From DUMC01 sp035362115 (lineage in GTDB: Bacteria; Bacillota; Clostridia; Acetivibrionales; DUMC01): 34,753 nucleotides of DNA. Positions 7,071 to 15,456 of the stretch are shown here, one piece after another. The position numbers and the translations under genes are program-made. The stretch lies in contig DAOSDD010000014.1 in assembly GCA_035362115.1 (NCBI GenBank), positions 1 to 34,753 on the forward strand, written 5' to 3'. How positions within the stretch are numbered: the first letter of the stretch is position 1; every line of letters starts with the position of its first letter. Below the pieces are notes generated by a model. The model did not search any database. It was given only the letters and a program-made list of their open reading frames with translations, and was not told the origin of the DNA.

Positions 7071-8174
7071 TTATTTTGTGGAAAAAATGTACCTGTTATC
7101 ATCAATTATATCAAGGTCAACTCCTGTATAGTAATGTTTGATAATTTCCTCCCAGGCAGACCCTTTTTTTGCCATACTGTTAGCTCCCCATTGGCTCATA
7201 CCGACACCGTGTCCATATCCATAGGTCATAATTTTAACCATATTGTTTTCGCCTTTTTCCAGTTCAAAATTGGCTGATTTAAGTGAGAAAACCTTTCTAA
7301 ACTCCGTTCCTTTTAATGTGATATTTCCGATTTTTATGGTCTTTACCCTTTCTCCTCCAGTGTATTCAAGGATTTCAATATCACCAAATAAATTTTTGTC
7401 ATTCAATTTTATATTAGGATAGCAGTTTTTCAGGGTTTTGCAAAATGATTCAACTGAAATATTGGATATAGTTTTAAACGAAGGGCTTCCTTCTTCGCCC
7501 TCACTTATTACGCTTTTTAAATAATCTACCGGACCTACATCCCAAACATCTTCAGCGTTTTCAGTCTTGCCTCCGCTGGTTGAATGAAACACAGGGTTGG
7601 CAATATTGCCTTTATAAATTATTATTATCCCCGCTGTGTCAAGAACTGCATTCCTTACTTTATCCCAGAGCTGATTTGCCTTATCCTGAGGCCACTTTTT
7701 CAAAGCATCTTCTTTACTGATCCAGGCCTGGCAATGGGCAAAATCTGTACATACATCTGCATTACTATGTATATCATTACTGTTTTTATATAATCCGTTT
7801 AGTCTGCCATATGCATAAGTACGTGCAGCAACAGCCTGGGCTTTTAACGCTTCAACTTCAAACTCTGCAGGCATTTCTGCAGCAACAACACCGGTTATGT
7901 ATTCTTCAAAACCTATTTCTTTTACTTTGTCTTCTGATTCGATATAGACTTTTATTTTTATATTATCTTGCCATTTTTTATTTTCTTCATCCGAAATCTG
8001 GTTATTTATATCATTTTTATTATCATCATTTTCCTCATCTTTATCCTGTTTCCTGTTCTGAATCTGCCCCTGCCCGTTGCCAATAACGTTAAAGCTGCAG
8101 CTTTTTACAATGAGCATTGGAAGGACAACGACGATTATTATCATCGAAACTATGAAATATATAACTTTTTTCAT
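7071..8174 (-). CDS. spoIID: Stage II sporulation protein D, peptidoglycan lytic transglycosylase
   Basis: A 367-residue membrane-anchored enzyme of the SpoIID/LytB family that cuts denuded glycan strands during engulfment together with SpoIIP and SpoIIM (not in the window). It has an N-terminal membrane anchor (residues 4-24), an acidic Asn/Asp-rich linker, then the catalytic domain: VVAAEMPAEF with the family's catalytic glutamate, KAQAVAARTYA, a clostridial-type Cys-His-Cys motif (VCTDFAHCQAW), HSTSGGKT, and the C-terminal GYGHGVGMSQWGA. The ATG at 8174 has a modest GTGGGG site. In the upstream gap a weak sigma-E-like pair (a CATACA-like -35 and CATAAAT 14 bases later) can be seen but is not convincing. 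It lies between murA and spoIIQ, as in Bacillus. Confidence 0.95.
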   Translation of the reverse strand: MKKVIYFIVSMIIIVVVLPMLIVKSCSFNVIGNGQGQIQNRKQDKDEENDDNKNDINNQISDEENKKWQDNIKIKVYIESEDKVKEIGFEEYITGVVAAEMPAEFEVEALKAQAVAARTYAYGRLNGLYKNSNDIHSNADVCTDFAHCQAWISKEDALKKWPQDKANQLWDKVRNAVLDTAGIIIIYKGNIANPVFHSTSGGKTENAEDVWDVGPVDYLKSVISEGEEGSPSFKTISNISVESFCKTLKNCYPNIKLNDKNLFGDIEILEYTGGERVKTIKIGNITLKGTEFRKVFSLKSANFELEKGENNMVKIMTYGYGHGVGMSQWGANSMAKKGSAWEEIIKHYYTGVDLDIIDDNRYIFSTK

Positions 8175-8288
8175 ATTAACCCCACTCAGCTATTATATTA
8201 ATATATATTCTGCCGGGGCTTATTTATGCATAATCAGTAACCTGTATGTTATTCCATTATGCTAGTTTGGAAACATAACAAAGTAGTA

Positions 8289-9548
8289 TTAATCCTGTCT
8301 GTAAATATCAACACCTAAATTTTTAAGTTTTTCATCAATCTTTACATAACCTCTGTCTATATGTTCAATATCCTCTACTTCTGTCACTCCTTCTGCGGAA
8401 ATTCCTGCGATTATCAGAGCAGCTCCTGCTCTTAAATCAGTTGCCTTTACCTGGGTACCCATAAGTTTACTCTTACCCTCTATTACCGCACTTCGTCCTT
8501 CAATTCTTATGTTTGCACCCATTCTTTTTAGTTCGCTTATATGCATGAATCTATTTTCAAATATAGTTTCAACTACCATACTTGTTCCACTTGCCCTGGA
8601 CATGAGAGAAGTCATTTGAGCCTGCATATCAGTAGGGAAGCCCGGATGTGGATGAGTTTTAATATCTACAGCCTTTAATTTCCCATCCGACACTACACGT
8701 ATGCTCGTAAGTTCTTCAGAAATTTCTACTCCCGCTTCCGTAAGTTTTGCACTAACAGGTTTCAAATGATCAGGAACTACATTTTCCAACACTACATCCC
8801 CCCCTGTAATAGCTGAAGCCGCCATAAATGTACCTGCCTCAATTCTGTCAGGTATAATGGAATGACGTGTTCCTTTTATACTATCCATACCATTTATTTT
8901 TATTGTGTCAGTGCCTGCGCCTTTAATATCAGCTCCCATTGATATGAGGTATGTTGCAAGATCTACAATCTCAGGTTCAGTAGCAGCATTTTCTATAACT
9001 GTCTGACCTTCTGCCAGTACCGCTGCCATTAGAATATTCTCCGTAGCACCTACGCTGGGAAAGTCAAGGTATATTTTAGCACCTTTAAGCTTTTTTTCAG
9101 CCTTTACTTCTACATATCCATGTCCCTGATTTATTTGAGCACCTAAAGCAGCGAATCCTTTAAGATGAAGATCAACAGGCCTTGTTCCTATGGCACACCC
9201 CCCAGGCAGCGGCACTTTTGCATACCCTGTTCTGGCAAGCAGAGGGCCTGCAATAAGGAAGGACGCTCTCATTTTATGTACAAGTTCATAAGGAGCTGCG
9301 GTGCTGTTAATATTTGGGGAAGATATAACAAGAGTTTTTTCTTTCTCAGATAAAACAGTTTTTGAACCGAGAAATTCCATTAAATTGCACATTATTACCA
9401 CATCATTTAGATATGGTACTTCTTCAATTATACTTTCTCCATCTGCTAAAAGAGATGCTGCTATAATAGGCAATGCCGAGTTTTTGGCACCACTTATTCT
9501 AACTATGCCTTTTAATTCTGAAGATTCATTTATAATAAACTTAGCCAT
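8289..9548 (-). CDS. murA: UDP-N-acetylglucosamine 1-carboxyvinyltransferase MurA
   Basis: A 419-residue, full-length enzyme of the EPSP synthase fold. It transfers enolpyruvate from phosphoenolpyruvate to UDP-GlcNAc, the first committed step of peptidoglycan synthesis in the cytoplasm. K22-N23 of the substrate site are present (SGAKNSALP). The active-site loop carries a cysteine at about 118 (PLPGGCAIGTRPVDLH), so fosfomycin sensitivity at this site is expected from family knowledge. Also present are PDRIEAGTFM and the C-terminal DLRAGAALIIAG. It starts 16 bases after ywmB and is probably co-transcribed with it. This is the murAA type that sits next to spoIID in sporeformers. Confidence 0.97.
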   Translation of the reverse strand: MAKFIINESSELKGIVRISGAKNSALPIIAASLLADGESIIEEVPYLNDVVIMCNLMEFLGSKTVLSEKEKTLVISSPNINSTAAPYELVHKMRASFLIAGPLLARTGYAKVPLPGGCAIGTRPVDLHLKGFAALGAQINQGHGYVEVKAEKKLKGAKIYLDFPSVGATENILMAAVLAEGQTVIENAATEPEIVDLATYLISMGADIKGAGTDTIKINGMDSIKGTRHSIIPDRIEAGTFMAASAITGGDVVLENVVPDHLKPVSAKLTEAGVEISEELTSIRVVSDGKLKAVDIKTHPHPGFPTDMQAQMTSLMSRASGTSMVVETIFENRFMHISELKRMGANIRIEGRSAVIEGKSKLMGTQVKATDLRAGAALIIAGISAEGVTEVEDIEHIDRGYVKIDEKLKNLGVDIYRQD

Positions 9549-9564
9549 CGGTTTCTCTCCTCGT

Positions 9565-10413
9565 TCAGTATGTCATTGAAATAGCAGGTGTAGCAATCCA
9601 TATATAAGTTTTCTGTTCATATCCATTATATCTTACAGCAATGTCAATGTTGCTTTTGTTTCTGTCAACTTTAATTGAATTGCCAATAGCCGGAGAGTAA
9701 GCCGACACACTCACCAGGTTATTTTGTGCAACATTTCCTACTTTTTTTGCGCCTAATATACTAAATATATTTTTACATACTTCATTCATATTTATATAAT
9801 CAATTTTACCCTGGTAATTTCCTATGATGCAGGAATTTGTAACAGGCTTTACCTTATTCATTTTAAATGCGGCTTCAACAGATTTACTAATTAAAGGCAA
9901 TCCTGAATAGGGAAAACTTCCAGTGACCCCAACTGTTATTTTTCTCCCCGGCTGTTCCAGTGACTTCGGCAATCCAGACATTTCAGGTAGCTTTGGTGAA
10001 TCAGTCATCTTCAATAATTCCACAGAAATGGATATACTTTCTCCGCTGCTTTTTTCGCCGCTTATTACCAGTTTTCGTACTAAATCACTTTCGTAAACAT
10101 CCATGGATACACTATTATCTTCACTACTACTATTTCCTTCAAGGTCCAAATTCAAGCTTTGGGCAATATCATTCAGCAATTTATTTAAATAATCATCCTT
10201 TTCATATTTTTTATCAAGAGCAGCAGTAAAATATATTTCGCTGGAAACATATACTGCCCCTGAACTTTCAAAGGATTCAATCAGTGCTTCTTCAGGTACC
10301 TTATATAATTTTCGTTTATTAAAATAATAGGAAAATGAAAATACTAATACTATGATTAATGTAAATATAGAACCTGCTAAAATAGCAGAATTTAAAAACC
10401 CTTTTTTCATCAT
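9565..10413 (-). CDS. ywmB: YwmB family protein, membrane-anchored
   Basis: A 282-residue protein with an N-terminal signal or anchor (about residues 8-28) and an extracytoplasmic remainder. The sequence and, above all, the position directly upstream of murA-spoIID match YwmB (TATA-box-binding-like fold) of Bacillus, whose function is not known. The predicted C-terminal half contains short strands and the segment ITVGVTGSFPYSGLPLISKSVEAAFKMN. ATG at 10413 follows AAAGGGGG by about 10 bases; a second ATG three bases later is equally possible. A possible promoter lies just upstream. It probably heads the ywmB-murA transcript. Confidence 0.8.
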   Translation of the reverse strand: MMKKGFLNSAILAGSIFTLIIVLVFSFSYYFNKRKLYKVPEEALIESFESSGAVYVSSEIYFTAALDKKYEKDDYLNKLLNDIAQSLNLDLEGNSSSEDNSVSMDVYESDLVRKLVISGEKSSGESISISVELLKMTDSPKLPEMSGLPKSLEQPGRKITVGVTGSFPYSGLPLISKSVEAAFKMNKVKPVTNSCIIGNYQGKIDYINMNEVCKNIFSILGAKKVGNVAQNNLVSVSAYSPAIGNSIKVDRNKSNIDIAVRYNGYEQKTYIWIATPAISMTY

Positions 10414-10436
10414 GTGAGTGCATCCCCCTTTCTGCG

Positions 10437-10465
10437 GCTATAATACTATTTTTGCTAAAATTCAA
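10437..10465 (-). promoter_or_regulatory. Possible promoter of ywmB-murA
   Basis: On minus, TTGAAT (10465-10460), a 17-base spacer and TATAGC (10442-10437). The -10 is weak; an overlapping TATTAT has too short a spacer. Confidence 0.35.
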
Positions 10466-10763
10466 CGCAAAAGATTCTATATAATTTACGATTTGAAAGA
10501 ACTAATGAAGAATTTGCAAATCGTAAGTTACATCAAGGTAACAGAAGCAGGTTTTAAATGTTTTAAAACCTGTTCTATATAGTATGATTATTGCCCCTCA
10601 GTAAATCGGATATACATTGAAAATTTTTAAAATGGCGTAAAAATAAGTATATGCTGCAGCATATACTTGTAATATAGACGTGAGCTGAATTGTGCATGCG
10701 GATATAGTTATAGCTTTATTCTTATTTTCCCATTTTTAGAAAATATAACATCGCCATATTTTA
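10466..10763. other. Intergenic region with a perfect hairpin and a perfect palindrome
   Basis: No gene is supported here. Two structures stand out: an 11-bp perfect hairpin with a 3-base loop (CAGGTTTTAAA at 10548-10558, TTTAAAACCTG at 10562-10572), and a 24-base perfect palindrome centred on CTGCAG (10645-10668). Neither is followed by a proper T-run. They lie between the end of the small membrane protein gene and the ywmB promoter. Confidence 0.6.
10645..10668. repeat. 24-base perfect palindrome
   Basis: Two 12-base arms without a spacer (AAGTATATGCTG and its exact complement). It could be a binding site for a dimeric regulator, or a short hairpin at the 3' end of the small membrane protein transcript. 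No gene depends on it in an obvious way. Confidence 0.6.
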
Positions 10764-10973
10764 TTATTTGATATTGGTTTTCTCATCTATGTATAAGTCA
10801 AGGGCTTTTATTCCTCTCGTGACAAGTTTCACAAATAAAATAAATAAATATACTAGCATTGCTGCACGTATTATCTGGAATGCTGCAGATAACCACATGA
10901 CAGCACCAACTTTACCGCCAATAGCATTTTCTATTCCTTGGCGATAGGTATAGCTTGAAAGCACATCACCCAT
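10764..10973 (-). CDS. Small membrane protein of unknown function
   Basis: A 69-residue protein. ATG at 10973 lies 6 bases after a strong AGGAGG site, which supports translation. It has a polar start (residues 1-22), a hydrophobic stretch from about 24 to 50 that could form one long or two short membrane segments (AVMWLSAAFQIIRAAMLVYL then FILFVKLV), and a charged C-terminus (DLYIDEKTNIK). I do not recognise the family; it does not resemble the DUF1146 protein that lies near murA in Bacillus. It stands alone, more than 300 bases from genes on either side. Confidence 0.7.
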   Translation of the reverse strand: MGDVLSSYTYRQGIENAIGGKVGAVMWLSAAFQIIRAAMLVYLFILFVKLVTRGIKALDLYIDEKTNIK

Positions 10974-11210
10974 GTGAATCCCTCCTGGATATAATATGTA
11001 AACCAGTTATAATATCTCTTATACCATATAATAATATCTCTTATAATATAATACTATATATTGGAAGTTGCGGCAAGTTAATTTTTTGCCGTGTTATTTT
11101 TTGCTGACAGTACATTTAGAGCATATTTTCCTCCTAAAGTACAAAATATGGCAGCATTCCGCTTTATATGAAGAATAATTAATTAATGAGGCTTATTAAA
11201 GTGAATTCAT
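10974..11210. other. Intergenic region with a 15-bp direct repeat
   Basis: No gene is supported. A 15-base sequence (ataatatctcttata) occurs twice, at 11009-11023 and 11031-11045, exactly 22 bases apart, i.e. about two helical turns, 36-72 bases before the start of the small membrane protein gene. A short hairpin CGGCAA/TTGCCG lies near 11070-11092. The larA terminator follows at 11211. Confidence 0.5.
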
Positions 11211-11274
11211 AAAAAAATTATGACACAAACTCATTTATCATCAATACAGTGAAATTCGTAGTTTGTGTCATAAT
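11211..11274 (-). terminator. Intrinsic terminator of larA
   Basis: On minus, perfect 15-base arms (11274-11260 and 11231-11217) with a 28-base loop, followed directly by seven T. It ends the HAD-gnd-larA transcript. Confidence 0.88.
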
Positions 11275-11326
11275 CTGATTATTGTGTTATTATCACACTA
11301 TAATTTTATAATTTCAAATAAATAAC

Positions 11327-12604
11327 CTAAAACTTACTCTTGTCTGCCCATAAGCCTAAAGCTGGATTGCTTATATAAAATATTTCCTCTCCATCTTCCA
11401 ATGTATTGTAGCCATCTTTCAACTTAGCTGGGTTATACTTTTTATATGCTTCACTTAAAGGCATGTATTTAAAATTAGCACCTTCAACTTCTTCCTTTGT
11501 CAGCTTTTCAACTGCATAGGTTATTGAGAATCTGTCATCTGATGACCCATGGATAAGGTGTGCGGCAACTGAAAGATTGTTCTGCAGATCGGCATTTTGT
11601 TTTGTAAGCTCCAGAACCTTCTTTCTCCCTACATATCCGTATTTTCTGATTAAGGCATCATTTCCGTCATCTTCTCCGAATTTTCTGACTCCTGGTGCCA
11701 GTATTATCAGTTCTCCATCATCTGCAATTGCCATTCTTGTTCTGTAAACAGCCTTATTCCCAAGCCAGGTGCTCTTAAATTCCTTCTCGTCCAGGTAAAC
11801 AACAACCTTATTAAAAGGCTTGTCAATAAAGGTGAGATTCTTTTCCTGGCTTAATTTAATTGATTCCTCGAACACCTTTCTATTCCTTCCAATGAAAACC
11901 CCATGTATTGATACATTACCCTTTACTGCAGTTGTAACAGTAAGGACATACATTAAAGGAATGTCTTTAATGAAGTTCTCTTCAGCATAGTCAAAAACTT
12001 TTCTTACAGGAGAATGGTCCTTCCCCATAAGCTTTTCCATACCATAAACCGCACCAAGCATATGAGAGTTATTGATAGTTGAACTTCCGCCGCATCCAAC
12101 AAAAATATTCTTGCTGTAGTTGGCCATACCAATAACTTCATGGGGCACTACCTGACCCATGGATACAATAAGGTCATAGGATTTATCCAGCAACCTCTTG
12201 TTTACCTCAATATCCATCGGCTCATTTAATAGTCCCTCGGAAATTTCTTCAATATATTCTCCAGGGACAGTCCCCACTTTAACTACATCGGTCCTCCAAT
12301 TATGAGGTATAAAGCGGTCCATTGGAATGCCATCGCCAAACATTTCTCTGCGTTCTTCCTCAGACATTGGTTCGTGGGTGCCCAGAGCAGGCATTATGTC
12401 GACCTGGCAGGTATCTTTCAGCATCTCATAATACATAGCTGTTATTTTACCGGCGCCTGAGTGTGCTCTTGTAATATCAGGAGGTAAAAGGAGAACTTTT
12501 TTCAAGCCAGCCTTTTTAGCTTCAATAGAACACTCAAGAGCCTTCTTGAGTTCTATATCATTTATTCCACTTTTTTCACTTGATCTCATAATAATATCCA
12601 TCAT
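11327..12604 (-). CDS. larA: LarA-family nickel-pincer racemase/epimerase
   Basis: A 425-residue protein of the lactate racemase LarA (DUF2088) superfamily, enzymes that invert 2-hydroxyacids with a nickel-pincer nucleotide bound to a lysine. Family motifs seen: PPDITR (41-46), GTHEP with H77, and VPHEVIGMANYSK with H155 and K165, spaced as in Lactobacillus LarA where that lysine holds the cofactor; H181 sits where a nickel ligand is expected. The cofactor genes larB, larC and larE are not in the window. The upstream neighbour is 6-phosphogluconate dehydrogenase and a sugar-type AraC regulator is divergent, so a sugar acid such as gluconate is a likelier substrate than lactate; LarA relatives acting on gluconate have been reported. 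That substrate is inference. ATG at 12604 follows AAAGGAA; a strong terminator ends the operon. Confidence 0.85.
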   Translation of the reverse strand: MMDIIMRSSEKSGINDIELKKALECSIEAKKAGLKKVLLLPPDITRAHSGAGKITAMYYEMLKDTCQVDIMPALGTHEPMSEEERREMFGDGIPMDRFIPHNWRTDVVKVGTVPGEYIEEISEGLLNEPMDIEVNKRLLDKSYDLIVSMGQVVPHEVIGMANYSKNIFVGCGGSSTINNSHMLGAVYGMEKLMGKDHSPVRKVFDYAEENFIKDIPLMYVLTVTTAVKGNVSIHGVFIGRNRKVFEESIKLSQEKNLTFIDKPFNKVVVYLDEKEFKSTWLGNKAVYRTRMAIADDGELIILAPGVRKFGEDDGNDALIRKYGYVGRKKVLELTKQNADLQNNLSVAAHLIHGSSDDRFSITYAVEKLTKEEVEGANFKYMPLSEAYKKYNPAKLKDGYNTLEDGEEIFYISNPALGLWADKSKF

Positions 12605-12733
12605 AAATATTCATTCCTTTCTAAGGTAAGACAACACTCCTCTCCTGAGCAAGAGGTATTTAGTCTAAAGGTTAGCGGGACACACCTTCAAAGTCCGCTT
12701 CAAGGAATGTCCCCTTTTGCTTTATGCTATGCT
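12605..12733. other. gnd-larA spacer with hairpin and 12-bp duplication
   Basis: A 128-base spacer. GGGACA and TGTCCC (about 12680-12713) can pair with part of the sequence between them. At the gnd end a 12-base unit (TGCTTTATGCTA) is duplicated in tandem at 12718-12729 and 12730-12741; the second copy overlaps the gnd stop codon. Confidence 0.55.
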
Positions 12734-14185
12734 TTATGCTATATATGTTGAAGCAGAAGTAGAGCCTCCGCGTCCTGTCCAGTTGGTATGGTAGAATTCT
12801 CCCCTGGGTTTGTCAACACGTTCATAAGTATGTGCTCCAAAGTAATCTCTTTGTGCTTGCAGCAAGTTTGCAGGCAGCCTTTCGCTTCTGTATCCGTCAA
12901 AATAGCAAAGAGCTGTTGTAAATGCAGGTACAGGAATTCCATTGGACAATGCCGTTGCAGTTACTCTTCTCCAGCCGGCCTGAGCTGCTTCTATTTTTTC
13001 TTTGAAGAATGGATCCAATAATAGATTGGTCAATTCATAATTCTTATCAAATGCTTCTTTTATTTTACCGAGGAATATAGACCTTATTATACATCCGCCT
13101 CTCCACATAAGGGCAATACCGCCATAGTTGAGATGCCAGTTATAGGTTTTTGCTGCTGCACGCATAAGGGTGAAGCCCTGTGCGTATGAAACTATTTTAG
13201 AAGCATATAACGCATTTTTAATATCTTCAATAAATGCCTTTTTGTCTCCTTCAAATTTTACAGCCGGTCCTGAAAGAACCTTTGAAGCTTCAACTCTTTC
13301 TTCTTTTAAAGCTGAGAGGCATCTTGCAAAAACTGCTTCACCTATTAATGTAAGAGGGATACCTTCGTCAAGGGCTGCAATAGCAGTCCATTTGCCGGTA
13401 CCTTTCTGTCCTGCGGTATCAAGGATTTTATCAACTATAGGTTGACCATCATCATCTTTATATGCAAGAATATCACGAGTAATCTCAACTAAATAACTGT
13501 TCAGCTCACCTTCATTCCATTCCTTGAAAACCTCATGCATTTCATCAGCCGACATACCAAGCAGATCCTTCATCAGGTGGTAAGCTTCACATATAAGCTG
13601 CATGTCACCATACTCAATTCCATTGTGAACCATTTTTACAAAGTGTCCTGCCCCATTTTCCCCAACCCAGTCACAGCATGGAGAACCATCTTCAACTTTT
13701 GCTGCAATAGCCTGCAATATAGGTTTTGCATGAAGCCATGCATCAGGAGACCCACCAGGCATTAGGCTTGGTCCTAAAAGAGCACCCTCTTCTCCGCCAG
13801 AAACTCCTGTTCCGATATAAAGGAGTCCTTTTGATTCTACATATTCTGTACGACGAATTGTGTCCGGAAAGTGTGAGTTACCGCCATCAATAATAATATC
13901 TCCCTTTTCCAGCAAAGGAATAAGCATGTCTATAAAATCGTCCACCGGCTTCCCTGCTTTTACCATAAGCATAATCTTACGTGGCTTTTTCAGGGATCCT
14001 ACCAACTCTTCAAGAGAGTAAGTTCCAATTATGTTTTTACCTTTAGCGCGGCCTTCAACAAAATTCTTAACCTTTTCTACTGTACGATTGTATACCGCTA
14101 CAGTAAATCCTTTACTTTCCATATTCATTACCAGGTTTTCACCCATTACTGCCAGGCCTATAAGACCTATATCTGATTTACTCAT
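12734..14185 (-). CDS. gnd: 6-phosphogluconate dehydrogenase, decarboxylating
   Basis: A 483-residue, full-length enzyme that converts 6-phosphogluconate to ribulose-5-phosphate and CO2 with reduction of NAD(P). Seen: N-terminal Rossmann motif (GLIGLAVMGENLVMNM), the NRT after the second strand that favours NADP, GGEEGALLGPSLMPGG, and the catalytic-lysine signature (FVKMVHNGIEYGDMQLI). The C-terminal all-helical domain is complete, ending RGGSTSASTYIA. ATG at 14185 is seven bases after AAGGAGG. It lies between a HAD phosphatase and a LarA homologue on one strand, 140 and 129 bases apart, which suggests a dedicated sugar-acid operon. Short tandem repeats flank the gene on both sides. Confidence 0.97.
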   Translation of the reverse strand: MSKSDIGLIGLAVMGENLVMNMESKGFTVAVYNRTVEKVKNFVEGRAKGKNIIGTYSLEELVGSLKKPRKIMLMVKAGKPVDDFIDMLIPLLEKGDIIIDGGNSHFPDTIRRTEYVESKGLLYIGTGVSGGEEGALLGPSLMPGGSPDAWLHAKPILQAIAAKVEDGSPCCDWVGENGAGHFVKMVHNGIEYGDMQLICEAYHLMKDLLGMSADEMHEVFKEWNEGELNSYLVEITRDILAYKDDDGQPIVDKILDTAGQKGTGKWTAIAALDEGIPLTLIGEAVFARCLSALKEERVEASKVLSGPAVKFEGDKKAFIEDIKNALYASKIVSYAQGFTLMRAAAKTYNWHLNYGGIALMWRGGCIIRSIFLGKIKEAFDKNYELTNLLLDPFFKEKIEAAQAGWRRVTATALSNGIPVPAFTTALCYFDGYRSERLPANLLQAQRDYFGAHTYERVDKPRGEFYHTNWTGRGGSTSASTYIA

Positions 14186-14250
14186 AAAAAAACCTCCTTC
14201 TGATTTCCATAATTTTTCTATTAGTTTGTGTAAATTTTTATGCCTTAATC

Positions 14251-14340
14251 ATACATTATTTTATATTATTTCGCATCAGTTCATGCTATTTCACGCTATC
14301 TTACACTATTTTACATTAGTTCACGCTATTTAACGCTACT
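14251..14340. repeat. Nine-unit decamer tandem repeat between gnd and the HAD gene
   Basis: About nine degenerate 10-base units, consensus near TTACGCTATT, run from 14251 to 14340. The last units encode the final residues and the stop codon of the HAD gene. The unit shares GCTAT with the 12-bp duplication at the other end of gnd. Confidence 0.75.
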
Positions 14341-15225
14341 TTTCTTCCAGGGTGGTGTTGAAGGCAGATACTTGTCAAATTCCGCAATCAACTTTTCTTC
14401 ATAAGCTCCTGCATACTGCCCGTTGATGAATTTATCCAATGCTTCGCTGTAAAAGCGTTCCCAGGAATCATCTTCGTTGCCAGGGTTTATAGGATAGAAG
14501 AGAGCATTGTTTGTTCTTGCTGCCTTTAAATCTCCAGGCGCATCGCCAATCATAAGCACTTTTTCATTTTCATATTCTGCGCCTATGGCGAAATGTATGC
14601 ATTCAGCTTTTGTTCCCATTTCCTGGCCTGCTAAAACTTTAACATATTTTGAAATATCATGCTCTTCCCACTCTCTTATCAATGCTTCTCCGGGTGTTGC
14701 AGAAACTACTATTATATCTGCATACTCAAGCATTTTTTCAAGACTCTCTCTTATAAATGGAAATGGTGGTACTCCACGAACTATCTTAGCTACAGTATCA
14801 TTCACTGCTTTAGACCATTTCAATGTTTTTGCAAGAAGTGGATCGCCGGTTCTTCTAACTTCAGTTTCCAGTGCCGGATTTCCCAGTTTTGTTTCTCCCT
14901 CAATCCATTTGCGTAAAGGACCAAGGTTAGGTACTTTAAACCCGCGTTTTTTCACTTCTTCTCTATCAGCCAAAAGATCCATAACATTAATTATTGCAGG
15001 GAAACGGTTAATTCCTCTCCATTTTGAATAAAGATTAACAAACTCTGCTGCCTCTCTGACATACTTGGAAATTGCCTGTAAATCCCATTCATTAATTATA
15101 TTAGGTATAAAACATTCCTTATGTTTCACCTCCATTGTATCGAAAGCACATCCATCAGAATCAATACATATTAAAAAGTCATTTTCCTTTTTCATATCAA
15201 TAAGCTGTTGTGCAGGATTAATCAT
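14326..15225 (-). CDS. HAD-family hydrolase, probable phosphatase
   Basis: A 299-residue haloacid-dehalogenase superfamily protein. Motif I is IDSDGCAFDT (nucleophile and acid aspartates), motif II VVSATPG, motif III the lysine in MGTKAECI, and motif IV IGDAPGDLKAA. The large insertion between motifs I and II (about residues 35-165) is a helical cap that would determine substrate; I cannot name the substrate. As the first gene before gnd and larA it might dephosphorylate a sugar phosphate or a sugar-acid phosphate (inference). ATG at 15225 is seven bases after AGGAGGA. An (ATGTAAAT)5 array lies just 8 bases upstream of that site on the coding strand. Confidence 0.85.
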   Translation of the reverse strand: MINPAQQLIDMKKENDFLICIDSDGCAFDTMEVKHKECFIPNIINEWDLQAISKYVREAAEFVNLYSKWRGINRFPAIINVMDLLADREEVKKRGFKVPNLGPLRKWIEGETKLGNPALETEVRRTGDPLLAKTLKWSKAVNDTVAKIVRGVPPFPFIRESLEKMLEYADIIVVSATPGEALIREWEEHDISKYVKVLAGQEMGTKAECIHFAIGAEYENEKVLMIGDAPGDLKAARTNNALFYPINPGNEDDSWERFYSEALDKFINGQYAGAYEEKLIAEFDKYLPSTPPWKKSSVK

Positions 15226-15246
15226 GGTATGTCCTCCTACTTACCT

Positions 15247-15286
15247 ATTTACATATTTACATATTTACATATTTACATATTTGCAT
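15247..15286. repeat. Five-copy 8-bp array directly upstream of the HAD ribosome binding site
   Basis: Four perfect ATTTACAT units and one with a single change (plus strand). On the minus coding strand the unit is ATGTAAAT and the array ends 8 bases before the Shine-Dalgarno sequence at 15232-15238. Eight is not a multiple of three but the array is untranslated, so copy-number change would alter leader length. Confidence 0.85.
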
Positions 15287-15339
15287 ATGCACCTGAAAAC
15301 CTGCTGATCTATTAACCTAATAACTTTAATGTTTACCCT

Positions 15340-15376
15340 TAACCTTTAACTTTTTAACTTTTTAACCTTTTAACCT
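15340..15376. repeat. Degenerate ~9-bp TTAACTTTT repeats
   Basis: About four units of roughly nine bases (ttaaccttt / ttaactttt variants) in the divergent region between the HAD gene and the AraC gene. They are part of the presumed promoter region of the HAD-gnd-larA operon; no clear minus-strand promoter was found. Confidence 0.55.
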
Positions 15377-15411
15377 ATAAAATACTATCCGGTTACAATT
15401 ATACATTTGTT

Positions 15412-15456
15412 TTTTTGCAATTTTCTTTGCATTTATTGCTTGTATTATTGCAAAAA
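15412..15456. promoter_or_regulatory. Inverted repeat overlapping the AraC promoter, possible operator
   Basis: TTTTTGCAAT at 15412-15421 and its exact complement ATTGCAAAAA at 15447-15456, 25 bases apart. The second half lies in the spacer of the araC promoter. It could be a self-regulation site or a site for the divergent operon; this is inference. Confidence 0.4.

Noticed and set aside
8175..8288. Sigma-E promoter of spoIID
   Set aside because: A CATACA-like and a CATAAAT-like element with a 14-base gap exist, but both deviate at several positions; not strong enough to list as a feature.
12680..12713. GGGACA/TGTCCC pair between gnd and larA as a terminator or mobile-element end
   Set aside because: The stem is short and interrupted, no T-run follows on the minus strand, and no second copy with element structure is visible in the window.
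15247..15376. CRISPR-like array between the HAD and AraC genes
   Set aside because: The units are only 8-9 bases long and contiguous, without unique spacers; it is a simple tandem repeat.
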